64,000 bases of DNA, taken from contig NZ_CP080999.1 in assembly GCF_019645855.1 (NCBI RefSeq), positions 1,116,001 to 1,180,000 of the forward strand, read 5' to 3'. The notes beneath the pieces are model-generated. The model was not told where the DNA came from and did no database searches. It was given only the letters and a program-made list of their open reading frames with translations. This stretch comes from Mycobacterium malmoense. Lineage in GTDB: Bacteria > Actinomycetota > Actinomycetes > Mycobacteriales > Mycobacteriaceae. The position numbers were made by a program, and so were the translations under genes. The number at the start of each line of letters is the position of its first letter. Position 1 is the first letter of the stretch. Positions 36,156 to 44,290 of the stretch are shown here, piece by piece.

Positions 36156-37961
36156 TCACTTGATCTCGGCGAGCACCGTGCCCTGCGTAATGGCGGCGCC
36201 GGCCTCGACCGCGAGCCCGGTGATGGTGCCGTCCTTGTGCGCGGTGACCGGGTTCTCCATCTTCATCGCCTCGAGGACCACCACCAGGTCGCCGACGGCG
36301 ACCTCCTGTCCCTCCTCGACGGCCACCTTGACCACGGTGCCCTGCATGGGCGCGGTCACCGCGTCCCCGGAGGCCGCCGCGCCCCCATGCGACCCGCGCT
36401 TGCGCGGCTTGGGCTTCTTCCGCACCACACCGGCCGGGTCGGCGGCACCATTGGACAGCGCCAGGTCACCGGGCAGCGACACCTCGAGCCGGCGGCCGCC
36501 GACCTCGACGACCACCTTCTGGCGGGGCCGGGTGTCCGCTTCATCGTAGAGGGGCTCCGAGCCGGTGAACGGTTCGACGGTGTTGTTCCATTCGGTCTCG
36601 ATCCAGCGGGTGTGCACCGAGAAACCGTCCTCGTCGCCGATGAACGCCGGGTCGGACACGACGGCGCGGTGGAACGGGATCACCGTGGCCAGGCCCTCGA
36701 CCTCGAATTCGCCCAGCGCGCGCCGGGCCCGCGCCAGCGCCTCGGAGCGGTTGGCGCCGTACACGATCAGCTTGGCCAGCATCGAGTCGAACTGGCCGCC
36801 GATCACCGAGCCGGTCTCCACACCCGAGTCCAGCCGGACCCCGGGCCCGGTCGGCGGGTGGAACTTGATCACCGGCCCGGGGGCGGGCAGGAAGCCGCGG
36901 CCCGCGTCCTCGCCGTTGATCCGGAACTCGATGGCGTGCCCGCGGGGCGCGGGGTCCTCGGTGAGGTCCAGCTTCTCGCCGTTGGCGATCTTGAACTGCT
37001 GCAACACCAGGTCGATGCCCGCGGTTTCCTCGGTGACCGGGTGTTCGACCTGAAGGCGGGTGTTGACCTCCAGGAAGGAGATCAGGCCGTCCTGGCCGAC
37101 CAGGTATTCGACGGTGCCGGCGCCGTAGTAGTGGGCCTCCTTGCAGATCCGCTTCGCCGATTCGTGGATCTCCTTGCGCTGCGCGTCCGTAAGAAAGGGT
37201 GCCGGCGCTTCTTCCACCAGCTTCTGGAAGCGCCGCTGCAGCGAGCAGTCCCGGGTGCCGGCGACGACGACGTTGCCGTGCTGGTCGGCGATCACCTGCG
37301 CCTCGACGTGGCGGGGCTTGTCCAGGTAGCGCTCGACGAAGCACTCGCCGCGGCCGAACGCGGACACCGCTTCGCGGACCGCCGACTCGTACAGCTCCGG
37401 GATCTCCTCGATGGTGCGGGCGACCTTCATGCCCTTGCCGCCGCCCCCGAAGGCCGCCTTGATCGCGATCGGCACGCCGTACTCCTTGGCGAAGGCCACC
37501 ACCTCGTCGGCGTCCTTGACCGGGTCGGGCGTGCCGGGCACCAGCGGCGCCTGCGCGCGCGCGGCGATGTGCCGGGCGGTGACCTTGTCACCGAGGTCGC
37601 GGATCGACTGCGGGCTGGGGCCGATCCAGATGAGGCCGGCGTCGATGACGGCCTGGGCGAAGTCGGCGTTCTCCGACAGGAAGCCGTAGCCGGGGTGGAT
37701 GGCGTTGGCGCCGGACTTGGCCGCCGCGTCGAGGATCTTGCCGAAGTCCAGGTAGGACTCCGCGGAGGTCTGACCGCCCAGGGCGAAGGCCTCGTCGGCC
37801 AGCCGCACGTGCGGCGATTCGGCGTCGGGCTCGGCATACACCGCCACGCTGGGCAGGCCCGCGTCGCGGGCCGCGCGGATCACCCGAACGGCGATCTCAC
37901 CGCGATTGGCGACAAGGACCTTGGAAATTCCAGTGATCCTCGAGCTGGCGTGACTAGCCAC
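36156..37961 (-). CDS. accA3: Acyl-CoA carboxylase alpha subunit AccA3 (biotin carboxylase + BCCP)
   Basis: A 601-aa alpha subunit shared by the acetyl-, propionyl- and long-chain acyl-CoA carboxylases of mycobacteria. The N-terminal biotin carboxylase domain begins ISKVLVANRGEIAVRVIRAA, the ATP-grasp glycine loop is AAFGGGGKGMK, and the active-site region is FLEVNTRLQVEHPVTE. The C-terminal biotin carrier domain has EAMKMENP with the biotinylated Lys567. Partners AccD5 and AccE5 and the biotin ligase BirA are encoded a few kb away. Confidence 0.97.
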   Translation of the reverse strand: MASHASSRITGISKVLVANRGEIAVRVIRAARDAGLPSVAVYAEPDAESPHVRLADEAFALGGQTSAESYLDFGKILDAAAKSGANAIHPGYGFLSENADFAQAVIDAGLIWIGPSPQSIRDLGDKVTARHIAARAQAPLVPGTPDPVKDADEVVAFAKEYGVPIAIKAAFGGGGKGMKVARTIEEIPELYESAVREAVSAFGRGECFVERYLDKPRHVEAQVIADQHGNVVVAGTRDCSLQRRFQKLVEEAPAPFLTDAQRKEIHESAKRICKEAHYYGAGTVEYLVGQDGLISFLEVNTRLQVEHPVTEETAGIDLVLQQFKIANGEKLDLTEDPAPRGHAIEFRINGEDAGRGFLPAPGPVIKFHPPTGPGVRLDSGVETGSVIGGQFDSMLAKLIVYGANRSEALARARRALGEFEVEGLATVIPFHRAVVSDPAFIGDEDGFSVHTRWIETEWNNTVEPFTGSEPLYDEADTRPRQKVVVEVGGRRLEVSLPGDLALSNGAADPAGVVRKKPKPRKRGSHGGAAASGDAVTAPMQGTVVKVAVEEGQEVAVGDLVVVLEAMKMENPVTAHKDGTITGLAVEAGAAITQGTVLAEIK

Positions 37962-38081
37962 TGCGCCTCCTGTTTGGCTGGACGTCTCTTCGTCTCTAAG
38001 AGAATTTCTTACAAGTCTTGTCCGGGAAGTTTATGCGCCGCGCCGCGGCCGCTGATAGCCGGTGCCCAAATCCGTTTCCGA

Positions 38082-38501
38082 TCAGGCCGTCTCACGCAAT
38101 CGCCGCTTGATGCGGGCCAGCATCGCGGACATGCCGCGCAGCCGCAGCGGGCTGATCAGGGCGGCCAGACCCAGGTCGGTGTAGAAATCCTCGGGCACCG
38201 CCAGGATGTCGGCGGCGGGTTGTTCGTCGAGGCCGGCGGCCAGGATCGACGCGAACCCCCGGGTGGTCGGCGCCTCGGCGGGCGCGCTGAAATACAGCCG
38301 CACCCGGTCCGGATCGTGGGCGTCGACGTGCAGAAACAGCGGCGACTGGCACTCGGGCACCGGCTCCATTGCCTGTTCATGCAGGTCGGGCGGCAGCGCG
38401 GGAAGTTCATTGGCGAACTCCAGCAGCAGCGTCAGCTTGTCCTGGCCCTGCACTTCGGCGAAGTCGGACACCACCTCGGCCAGCGGTGCAGGCAGACTCA
38501 T
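38082..38501 (-). CDS. SufE-like sulfur acceptor protein (Rv3284-like)
   Basis: A 139-aa SufE-domain protein. SufE accepts sulfane sulfur from cysteine desulfurase on a conserved cysteine; here the region PVPECQSPLFLHVD includes that cysteine. Other SufE features are a hydrophobic C-terminus with GFASILAAGL and LGLAALISPLRLRGMSAML. The start (ATG 38501) overlaps the sseA stop by one base, so it is translated with sseA. The two form a sulfur-transfer pair, as in M. tuberculosis (Rv3283-Rv3284). Confidence 0.9.
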   Translation of the reverse strand: MSLPAPLAEVVSDFAEVQGQDKLTLLLEFANELPALPPDLHEQAMEPVPECQSPLFLHVDAHDPDRVRLYFSAPAEAPTTRGFASILAAGLDEQPAADILAVPEDFYTDLGLAALISPLRLRGMSAMLARIKRRLRETA

Positions 38502-39391
38502 CAGGCGGGGATGGCCCCCGGGCTTTCGCCCGCGACGATGGGCACGCGCACGGCGTTGCCCCACTCGGTCCACGATCCGTCGTAGTTGCGCACGCCGGGC
38601 TTGCCCAGCAAATGCGTGAGCACGAACCAGGTGTGGCTGGACCGCTCGCCGATGCGGCAATACACGATGGTCTTGTCGTCCGGCTCGAGGAACCCGTAGA
38701 GGTCCTCGAGCTCCTCGCGGCTGCGGAATCGACCGCTCTCGTCGACCGCCTTGCCCCACGGTATCGACCGGGCGGTGGGGATGTGGCCGGCGCGCAGCGC
38801 GCCTTCCTCGGGGTAGTCGGGCATGTGGGTGCGCTTGCCGGTGTACTCCTCCGGCGAGCGCACATCGATCAGCGGCTGGCCGCCCAGGCCGGCCAGCACG
38901 TCGTCCTTGAACGCGCGGATGGGCTCGTCGTTACGCCGCACGGCGGGGTAACCGGTCGACGTCGTGGTCGGGACGTCCAGGGTCGTCTCGCGGCCTTCGG
39001 CCAGCCACAGGTCGCGCCCGCCGTTGAGCAGCCGCACGTCAGGGTGGCCGAACAGCGTGAAGACCCACAGCGCGTAGGCCGCCCACCAGTTGCTCTTGTC
39101 GCCGTAGATCACCACGGTGTCGTCGCGGGCGATGCCCTTGCGGTTCATCAGGTCGGCGAACTGCTCGCCGTTGATGTAGTCGCGGACCCTCGGGTCGTTG
39201 AGGTCGGTGTGCCAGTCGATCTTGACCGCGCCGGGGATGTGGCCGATGTCGTAGAGCAAAACGTCCTCGTCGGATTCGACGATCGCCAGACCGGGCGCGC
39301 CCATGTTGGCGGACAGCCAGTCGGCGGTGACCAGTCGTTCCGGGTGGGCGTATTCCGTCAGGGTGGGGCTTGGATCGGGGGGTAATGCCAC
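38501..39391 (-). CDS. sseA: Thiosulfate:cyanide-type sulfurtransferase SseA
   Basis: A 296-aa protein with two rhodanese domains. The inactive N-terminal domain covers about residues 20-135 (LLYDIGHIPGAVKIDWHTDL) and the catalytic C-terminal domain about 160-285. The active-site loop CRIGERS begins at Cys245, within VYCRIGERSSHTW. It transfers sulfur to thiol acceptors, and coupling with the SufE-like gene suggests a role in thiol homeostasis. GTG- or ATG-type upstream alternatives were not needed: ATG 39391 gives the usual length. Confidence 0.94.
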   Translation of the reverse strand: MALPPDPSPTLTEYAHPERLVTADWLSANMGAPGLAIVESDEDVLLYDIGHIPGAVKIDWHTDLNDPRVRDYINGEQFADLMNRKGIARDDTVVIYGDKSNWWAAYALWVFTLFGHPDVRLLNGGRDLWLAEGRETTLDVPTTTSTGYPAVRRNDEPIRAFKDDVLAGLGGQPLIDVRSPEEYTGKRTHMPDYPEEGALRAGHIPTARSIPWGKAVDESGRFRSREELEDLYGFLEPDDKTIVYCRIGERSSHTWFVLTHLLGKPGVRNYDGSWTEWGNAVRVPIVAGESPGAIPA

Positions 39392-39460
39392 GGTTCCGAG
39401 CCTACCGCTGGCCGAAAGGCGGCGATTTGTCAGTGCTTGCCGCTTCCACCACGCGTTGCG

Positions 39461-39662
39461 GCGCTTTGCGTGTGAAGCCTGGGCTTTGCGTGTGAAGCTA
39501 CGGCTTTGGGTGTGAAGCTACGGCTTTGAGCGTGAACCCTGGGCGTTGCGTGTGAACTTAGGGTTTTCCGTGTGAACGCTCGGCGGAAAAATCGCCGAAT
39601 CGACGACCTGGCTTCACACCGAATGCCCAGGCTTCACACGCAACGCCGAGCCTTCACACCGA
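39461..39662. repeat. 20-bp periodic array, six forward and three inverted units
   Basis: The core GTGTGAA (or CGTGAA) occurs with exactly 20-bp spacing: TGTGAA-like cores at 39471, 39491, 39511, 39531, 39551 and 39571. After a centre with a small GGCGGAAAAATCGCCG hairpin, the reverse core TTCACA recurs at 39613, 39633 and 39653, again at 20 bp. The whole could fold as a large interrupted hairpin. It lies between maf and sseA (both minus strand), and its last unit includes the maf stop. There are no spacers of CRISPR type. The exact two-helical-turn period suggests protein binding on one face. Confidence 0.85.
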
Positions 39663-40304
39663 AAGCCCCGGCCCGGCCGCTGCCCACAGTGCGGCCACCG
39701 ACAGCCCGACCCGCCGCAACATCGACCGCAGCAGCGGCAGGCTCACGCCGATCACGTTCGACGGATCGCCGTCGATCCCGTCGACGAACCAGCCGCCCAG
39801 CCCGTCGAGGGTGAAACCCCCCGCCACCTTCAGCGGTTCGCCGCTGGCGACGTATGCCTGCAGATCCGCGTCGGCGAGTGCGGCGAAATGCACTGTGGTA
39901 CAGGCTGATTGGGCCTCTCGGTGGGTGATTGCGCCGTCGCTCAGCCGCAGCAGGCAGTGTCCGGTGTGCAGCTGGCCGGACCGGCCGCCCATCAGGCGCC
40001 ACTGGCTCACGGCGGCGGCGACGGATTGTGGCTTGCCGCACAGCCGGTCGTCGATGTAGAGCATCGAATCACAGCCGATGACAACGCAATCCGCCGCGAC
40101 CGTGCCGTCCAGCTCGCCGGCCACCCGCTCGGCCTTGGCCGCCGCGAGGGCGCAGACCACGTCAGCGGGCGAAGCGTCCGGTCCCAGACCCGCGGTGACC
40201 AGGTCCTCGTCGACGCCGGACACCACGACCAGCGGATCGATGCCGGCCTGGCGCAGTACCTTGAGGCGGCCCGGGGAGGCCGACCCCAGCACCACGCGGG
40301 TCAT
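39654..40304 (-). CDS. maf: Maf-family nucleoside triphosphate pyrophosphatase
   Basis: A 216-aa Maf/HAM1-type enzyme that hydrolyses non-canonical or modified NTPs. The start VLGSASPGRLKVLRQAGI is the conserved substrate loop, GCDSMLYIDDRLCGKP holds the catalytic acidic residue, and AYVASGEPLKVAGGFTLDG matches the family C-terminal block. It overlaps the stop of accE5 by 4 nt (ATGA). The C-terminal codons run into the 20-bp repeat array, so the last residues may have been altered by repeat insertion. Confidence 0.92.
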   Translation of the reverse strand: MTRVVLGSASPGRLKVLRQAGIDPLVVVSGVDEDLVTAGLGPDASPADVVCALAAAKAERVAGELDGTVAADCVVIGCDSMLYIDDRLCGKPQSVAAAVSQWRLMGGRSGQLHTGHCLLRLSDGAITHREAQSACTTVHFAALADADLQAYVASGEPLKVAGGFTLDGLGGWFVDGIDGDPSNVIGVSLPLLRSMLRRVGLSVAALWAAAGPGLSV

Positions 40305-40540
40305 CGCCGCATGTGCATGCGTTCCTGCAGGGTGATCCGCTGGTAGTTGGAGATCGCGTATCGCAGCCGGTCGACCGGGAGCCCCCAGCGGGTCTGCTCG
40401 GGCTGCGCGGGCTCGGGCGCACGGCCGGCGCTGCCCAGCACGGCGATCAGCGCGGCCAACTCCTCGTCGGTCGGATTTCCCTTGAGTACCTGGATGTGCG
40501 GCTCGTCGGTCACGGTGCTCACGGTGCTCCCGTCGGTCAC
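40301..40540 (-). CDS. accE5: Acyl-CoA carboxylase epsilon subunit AccE5
   Basis: A 79-aa epsilon subunit that stabilises the AccA3-AccD5 holoenzyme. The conserved block is HIQVLKGNPTDEELAALIAVL, and the end is RLRYAISNYQRITLQERMHM. GTG 40540 overlaps the accD5 stop (GTGA). It is much shorter than the M. tuberculosis protein (177 aa as I recall), which has a long N-terminal extension; the core is complete. The gene also overlaps maf. Confidence 0.88.
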   Translation of the reverse strand: MTDGSTVSTVTDEPHIQVLKGNPTDEELAALIAVLGSAGRAPEPAQPEQTRWGLPVDRLRYAISNYQRITLQERMHMRR

Positions 40541-42177
40541 AGGGGTATGTTCCCGTGCTTCTTGGGCGGCAGGTGCGCGATCTTGCGTTCCAGCAGCCGT
40601 AGCGCCGTGCCGATGTAGCCGCGGGTGCACGACGGCGGGATCACCGCGTCGACGTACCCGCGCTCGGCCGCGACATACGGGTTGACCAGCGTGTCCTCGT
40701 ACTCCTGCTGCAACTGTAAGCGCAGCGCATCGACATCCTGGCCGGCCTCGGCCGCGTCCTTCAGCTGCTTGCGGTAGACGAAGCCGACCGCGCCGGAGGC
40801 GCCCATCACCGCGATCTGCGCGGTGGGCCAGGCGATGTTGACGTCGCAGCCCATGTCCTTGGAGCCCATGACGCAGTACGCGCCGCCGTAGGCCTTGCGG
40901 GTGATGACGGTGATCTTGGGAACGGTGGCCTCCCCGTAGGCGAACAGCAGCTTGGCGCCGCGCCGGATGATGCCGTTGTATTCCTGGCCGGTGCCCGGCA
41001 GGAAGCCCGGAACGTCCACCAGCATGACGATCGGGATGTTGAAGCAGTCGCAGGTCCGCACGAACCGGGCCGCCTTCTCCGAGGCGTTGATGTCCAGGCA
41101 GCCGGCGAACTGGGTGGGCTGGTTGGCCACGATGCCCACCGGCCGGCCGTCGATGCGGCCGAACCCGACGACGATGTTCTGCGCGTAACCCGCCTGGATC
41201 TCCAGGAATTCGTCCTCGTCGAGGATGCGGGTGATCACCTCGTGCATGTCGTAGGGCTGGTTGGGCGAGTCCGGGATCAGCGTGTCCAGCTCGAGGTCCT
41301 CGTCGGTGAGGTTGTCTTCAATGGACTCAGCTCGGGCCTCCGCTTGGTATCGGGGGGGATCGGTGAAGTTGTTGGGCGGCAGGTAGCTCAGCAGGTCGCG
41401 GACCCAGTCGAAGGCGTCCTGCTCCCCGGAGGCGACGTAGTGCAGCGTGCCCGACTTGGCCATGTGGGTGTGGGCGCCGCCGAGCTCCTCCATGGTGACG
41501 TCCTCGCCGGTGACGGTCTTGATGACGTCGGGTCCGGTGATGAACATCTGGCTGGTCTGGTCGACCATCACCACGAAGTCGGTCAGCGCGGGGGAGTAGA
41601 CGTGCCCGCCGGCGGCGGCGCCCATGATCAGCGAGATCTGCGGGATGACCCCCGACGCCAGGATGTTGTTGCGGAAGATCCGGCTGTACAGGCCCAGCGA
41701 GACGACGCCCTCCTGGATGCGCGCGCCCGCGCCGTCGTTGATGCCGATCAGCGGGCGGCCGGTCTTGATCGCCAGCTCCTGGACCTTGACGATCTTCTCG
41801 CCGTACACCTCGCCGAGGCTGCCGCCGAACACGGTGGCGTCCTGGCTGAAGATGCACACGTCGCGGCCGTCGATGGTGCCGTAGCCGGTGACCACCCCGT
41901 CGCCCAACGGCCGGTTGTTTTCCAGGCCGAAGTTGGTGCTGCGGTGCCGGGCCAGCGCGTCAAGCTCGACGAAGGAGTCGTCGTCCAACAGCGCGTAGAT
42001 GCGCTCGCGGGCGGTCAGCTTGCCCTTGGCGTGCACCTTGTCGACGGCGGCCTCACCCACTGGGTGCAGCGACTCTTCGCGCCGCTTGTGCAGCTCGGCC
42101 AGCTTGCCCGCGGTGGTGTGGATGTCGATGGTGTGCTCGGCGGCCGGCTCCGCGGTGTGGTCGGTAACGCTTGTCAT
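40537..42177 (-). CDS. accD5: Propionyl-CoA carboxylase beta subunit AccD5
   Basis: A 546-aa carboxyltransferase that adds CO2 from biotin to propionyl-CoA, giving methylmalonyl-CoA for methyl-branched lipids. The N- and C-terminal crotonase-like domains are clear: RIYALLDDDSFVELDALA, then GAGARIQEGVVSLG (oxyanion loop one), and MLVDVPGFLPGTGQEYNGII, followed by KAYGGAYCVMGSK (oxyanion loop two). It is coupled to accE5. birA starts 52 nt away on the other strand, linking carboxylase and biotinylation. Confidence 0.97.
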   Translation of the reverse strand: MTSVTDHTAEPAAEHTIDIHTTAGKLAELHKRREESLHPVGEAAVDKVHAKGKLTARERIYALLDDDSFVELDALARHRSTNFGLENNRPLGDGVVTGYGTIDGRDVCIFSQDATVFGGSLGEVYGEKIVKVQELAIKTGRPLIGINDGAGARIQEGVVSLGLYSRIFRNNILASGVIPQISLIMGAAAGGHVYSPALTDFVVMVDQTSQMFITGPDVIKTVTGEDVTMEELGGAHTHMAKSGTLHYVASGEQDAFDWVRDLLSYLPPNNFTDPPRYQAEARAESIEDNLTDEDLELDTLIPDSPNQPYDMHEVITRILDEDEFLEIQAGYAQNIVVGFGRIDGRPVGIVANQPTQFAGCLDINASEKAARFVRTCDCFNIPIVMLVDVPGFLPGTGQEYNGIIRRGAKLLFAYGEATVPKITVITRKAYGGAYCVMGSKDMGCDVNIAWPTAQIAVMGASGAVGFVYRKQLKDAAEAGQDVDALRLQLQQEYEDTLVNPYVAAERGYVDAVIPPSCTRGYIGTALRLLERKIAHLPPKKHGNIPL

Positions 42178-42228
42178 GGGACTCGATGGTATCGGCAGCC
42201 CGTGCGGGCGCGTTTAGGCTGGGCCGTG

Positions 42229-43038
42229 ATGGACCGGGATCTGCTCAGGACGCCGCTGGACGCGGCCGCGCTGCGCGCCGAGCTGATCGGCACCGGGCTC
42301 GGTTGGCGCCAACTCGACGTCGTCGAACAAACCGGCTCCACCAACGCCGACCTGCTGGCGCGGGCGGCGGCGGGGACCGACGTCGCCGGCGCGGTGCTGA
42401 TCGCCGAACACCAGACCGCCGGCCGCGGCCGCCACGGCCGCGGCTGGTCGGCCAGCCCGCGAGCCCAGGTCACCATGTCGGTGGGGGTGAGCGTCGTCGA
42501 CGTCCCGGCCACGGGCTGGGGCTGGCTGTCGCTGGCCACCGGAGTGGCCGTCGTCGACGCGGTGGCCCCTCTGCTTGCGGGGACCGGGGTCGAAGTGGGC
42601 CTCAAGTGGCCTAACGACGTGCTGGCCGATGGCCGCAAGCTGGCCGGGATTCTGGCCGAGGTCGCGCGGCCGGTCGTGGTAATCGGCTTGGGGCTCAACG
42701 TGACTCAGGCCCCCGAGGAGGTGGACGGTCCCGGCGCCACCTCGCTGCTCGACCTCGGCGTCGCCGCGCCCGATCGCGACGAGTTGGTTCGCGGTCTGCT
42801 GCGCGAGCTCGGCAGGCGCTTTCTGGCCTGGCGCCTGGCCCGCGGCGCCGACTGGCAGCTCGCCTCCGACTACCGGGCGCGCAGCCTGACGATCGGCACC
42901 CGCGTGCGCGCCCACCTGCCCGGCGGAAGGGAACTCGTCGGGACCGCGAGCGGCGTCGACGACCAGGGCAGGTTGTGCCTGGAAACGGAAGGCGAGACCG
43001 TCGTGGTTTCGGCCGGCGACGTGGTGCATGTGCGGTAG
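42229..43038 (+). CDS. birA: Biotin-protein ligase BirA
   Basis: A 269-aa monofunctional ligase that makes biotinyl-AMP and attaches biotin to carrier lysines such as AccA3 Lys567. The ATP/biotin loop is GRGRHGR (65-71), with QTGSTNADLLARA before it and GLKWPNDVLADGRKLAGIL after. The N-terminal DNA-binding domain of the E. coli enzyme is absent, so it is not a repressor. ATG 42229 was chosen; a GTG one codon earlier is also possible. It diverges from accD5. Confidence 0.94.
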   Translation: MDRDLLRTPLDAAALRAELIGTGLGWRQLDVVEQTGSTNADLLARAAAGTDVAGAVLIAEHQTAGRGRHGRGWSASPRAQVTMSVGVSVVDVPATGWGWLSLATGVAVVDAVAPLLAGTGVEVGLKWPNDVLADGRKLAGILAEVARPVVVIGLGLNVTQAPEEVDGPGATSLLDLGVAAPDRDELVRGLLRELGRRFLAWRLARGADWQLASDYRARSLTIGTRVRAHLPGGRELVGTASGVDDQGRLCLETEGETVVVSAGDVVHVR

Positions 43039-43047
43039 CTTCGCCAG

Positions 43048-43575
43048 GTGGGTTATCCGGACAACGCTCTGGCCGCCGGCGAGCAGGTGGTCGTGCACCG
43101 CCACCCGCACTGGAAGCGGCTGATCTGGCCCGTCGTGGTGCTCATCGCGGCGACCGGGCTGGCGGCGTTCGGGTCCGGCTACCTCAACTCGACGCACTGG
43201 GAGCAGGTCGCCAAGAACGTCATTTACGGCGTCATCTGGGGGATCTGGCTGGTGATCGTCGGGTGGCTGACGCTGTGGCCCTTCCTGGGCTGGCTGACCA
43301 CACATTTCGTCGTCACCAACCGGCGGGTGATGTTTCGGCACGGGGTGCTGACCCGCAGCGGGATCGACATTCCGCTGGCGCGGATCAACAGCGTCGAATT
43401 CCGGGATCGGCTGTGGGAGCGGATGTTTCGCAGCGGGACGCTGATTATCGAGTCGGCGTCACAAGACCCGTTGGAGTTCTACGACATTCCGCGGCTGCGC
43501 GACGTGCACGCGCTGCTGTATCACGAGGTTTTCGACACCCTGGGTTCCGCTGGGCCCGACGCGTCGCCCAGCTGA
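43048..43575 (+). CDS. Membrane protein with bacterial PH domain (Rv3278c-like)
   Basis: A 175-aa membrane protein. Two helices lie at about residues 29-47 (LIWPVVVLIAATGLAAFGSG) and 62-86 (VIYGVIWGIWLVIVGWLTLW), followed by a YdbS/bPH2-type domain (TTHFVVTNRRVMFRHGVLTR, SGIDIPLARINSVEF, GTLIIESAS). It begins 9 nt after birA, probably in the same transcript. Its last 55 nt overlap the convergent gtrA-like gene. The ligand is unknown. Confidence 0.88.
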   Translation: MGYPDNALAAGEQVVVHRHPHWKRLIWPVVVLIAATGLAAFGSGYLNSTHWEQVAKNVIYGVIWGIWLVIVGWLTLWPFLGWLTTHFVVTNRRVMFRHGVLTRSGIDIPLARINSVEFRDRLWERMFRSGTLIIESASQDPLEFYDIPRLRDVHALLYHEVFDTLGSAGPDASPS

Positions 43576-44192
43576 GCCAACCGGTTGGCCCGCCGGTTGC
43601 GCCAGGCCTGCAACAGCGTGACGTTGCCGCCCTCGATCTCGTCCTCGAGGATTTCGGCGATGCCGCCCGCGGTAAGGGCGGACTCCAGCGCCTTGTCGGG
43701 ATTGCGGGCGAACTCGTCGGGAAACACCCAGCGCCGGAATGCCCAGAAACGGAACGCCATCTGCAGCAGGTTGCCGATGATGTAGGCCGAAATAAAGTCG
43801 GCGACGTTTTCCACGGTCAGCGACACCATCGGCTCCCGCAGCTGCAGCACGTAGCTGGAGATCCACAGCGGCGCCATGGACAGCACCACCCCGACGCCGC
43901 TGAACGCGAAAAACAGCAGCGCCTCGTGGTGGCGTTCGCGGCCGCCCCGGTCGCGGAAGCTCCACTCCCGGTTCAACACGTAGGACGCGATGACCGCGAC
44001 GATGCCCGCGATCACCTTGGCGGTGACCGGCTTGGGTTCGAGAATTGTCAGCTTGAGGGTGTAGAAAATTGCCGAGTCGATGATGAATGTGGTGCCGCCG
44101 ACGATGGCGAATTTGATCAGCTCGTGGTGGCGTTGCGCATAGGGCTGAATGGCCGCGGGTAAGCGCGCAATTGTGGCATCGGCGAAGGACAC
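43521..44192 (-). CDS. GtrA-like membrane protein (Rv3277-like)
   Basis: A 223-aa protein with four predicted membrane helices typical of GtrA, involved in moving lipid-linked sugars or in cell-surface polysaccharide modification. The family start LIKFAIVGGTTFIIDSAIFY (about 25-44) is clear, as is VIASYVLNREWSFRD. The fourth helix is followed by QMAFRFWAFRRWVF and a hydrophilic C-terminus. That C-terminus is encoded over the end of the convergent PH-domain gene. Confidence 0.88.
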   Translation of the reverse strand: MSFADATIARLPAAIQPYAQRHHELIKFAIVGGTTFIIDSAIFYTLKLTILEPKPVTAKVIAGIVAVIASYVLNREWSFRDRGGRERHHEALLFFAFSGVGVVLSMAPLWISSYVLQLREPMVSLTVENVADFISAYIIGNLLQMAFRFWAFRRWVFPDEFARNPDKALESALTAGGIAEILEDEIEGGNVTLLQAWRNRRANRLAQLGDASGPAEPRVSKTS

Positions 44193-44290
44193 AAGTCGTC
44201 AGTGTACGGACGGACGCAAAAACGACGCAAAATGGTATATGCCGAGCCGGTGTCACCGCCGTTCAACAGCCCGTCGGGTGCCGTGAAACC

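Noticed and set aside
36237..38585. 782-codon frame antisense to accA3 and the sufE-like gene
   Set aside because: Spans two well-supported genes and has no recognisable motif.
39461..39662. CRISPR array
   Set aside because: Units are 20 bp and contiguous with no unique spacers, and half are inverted; no cas genes nearby.
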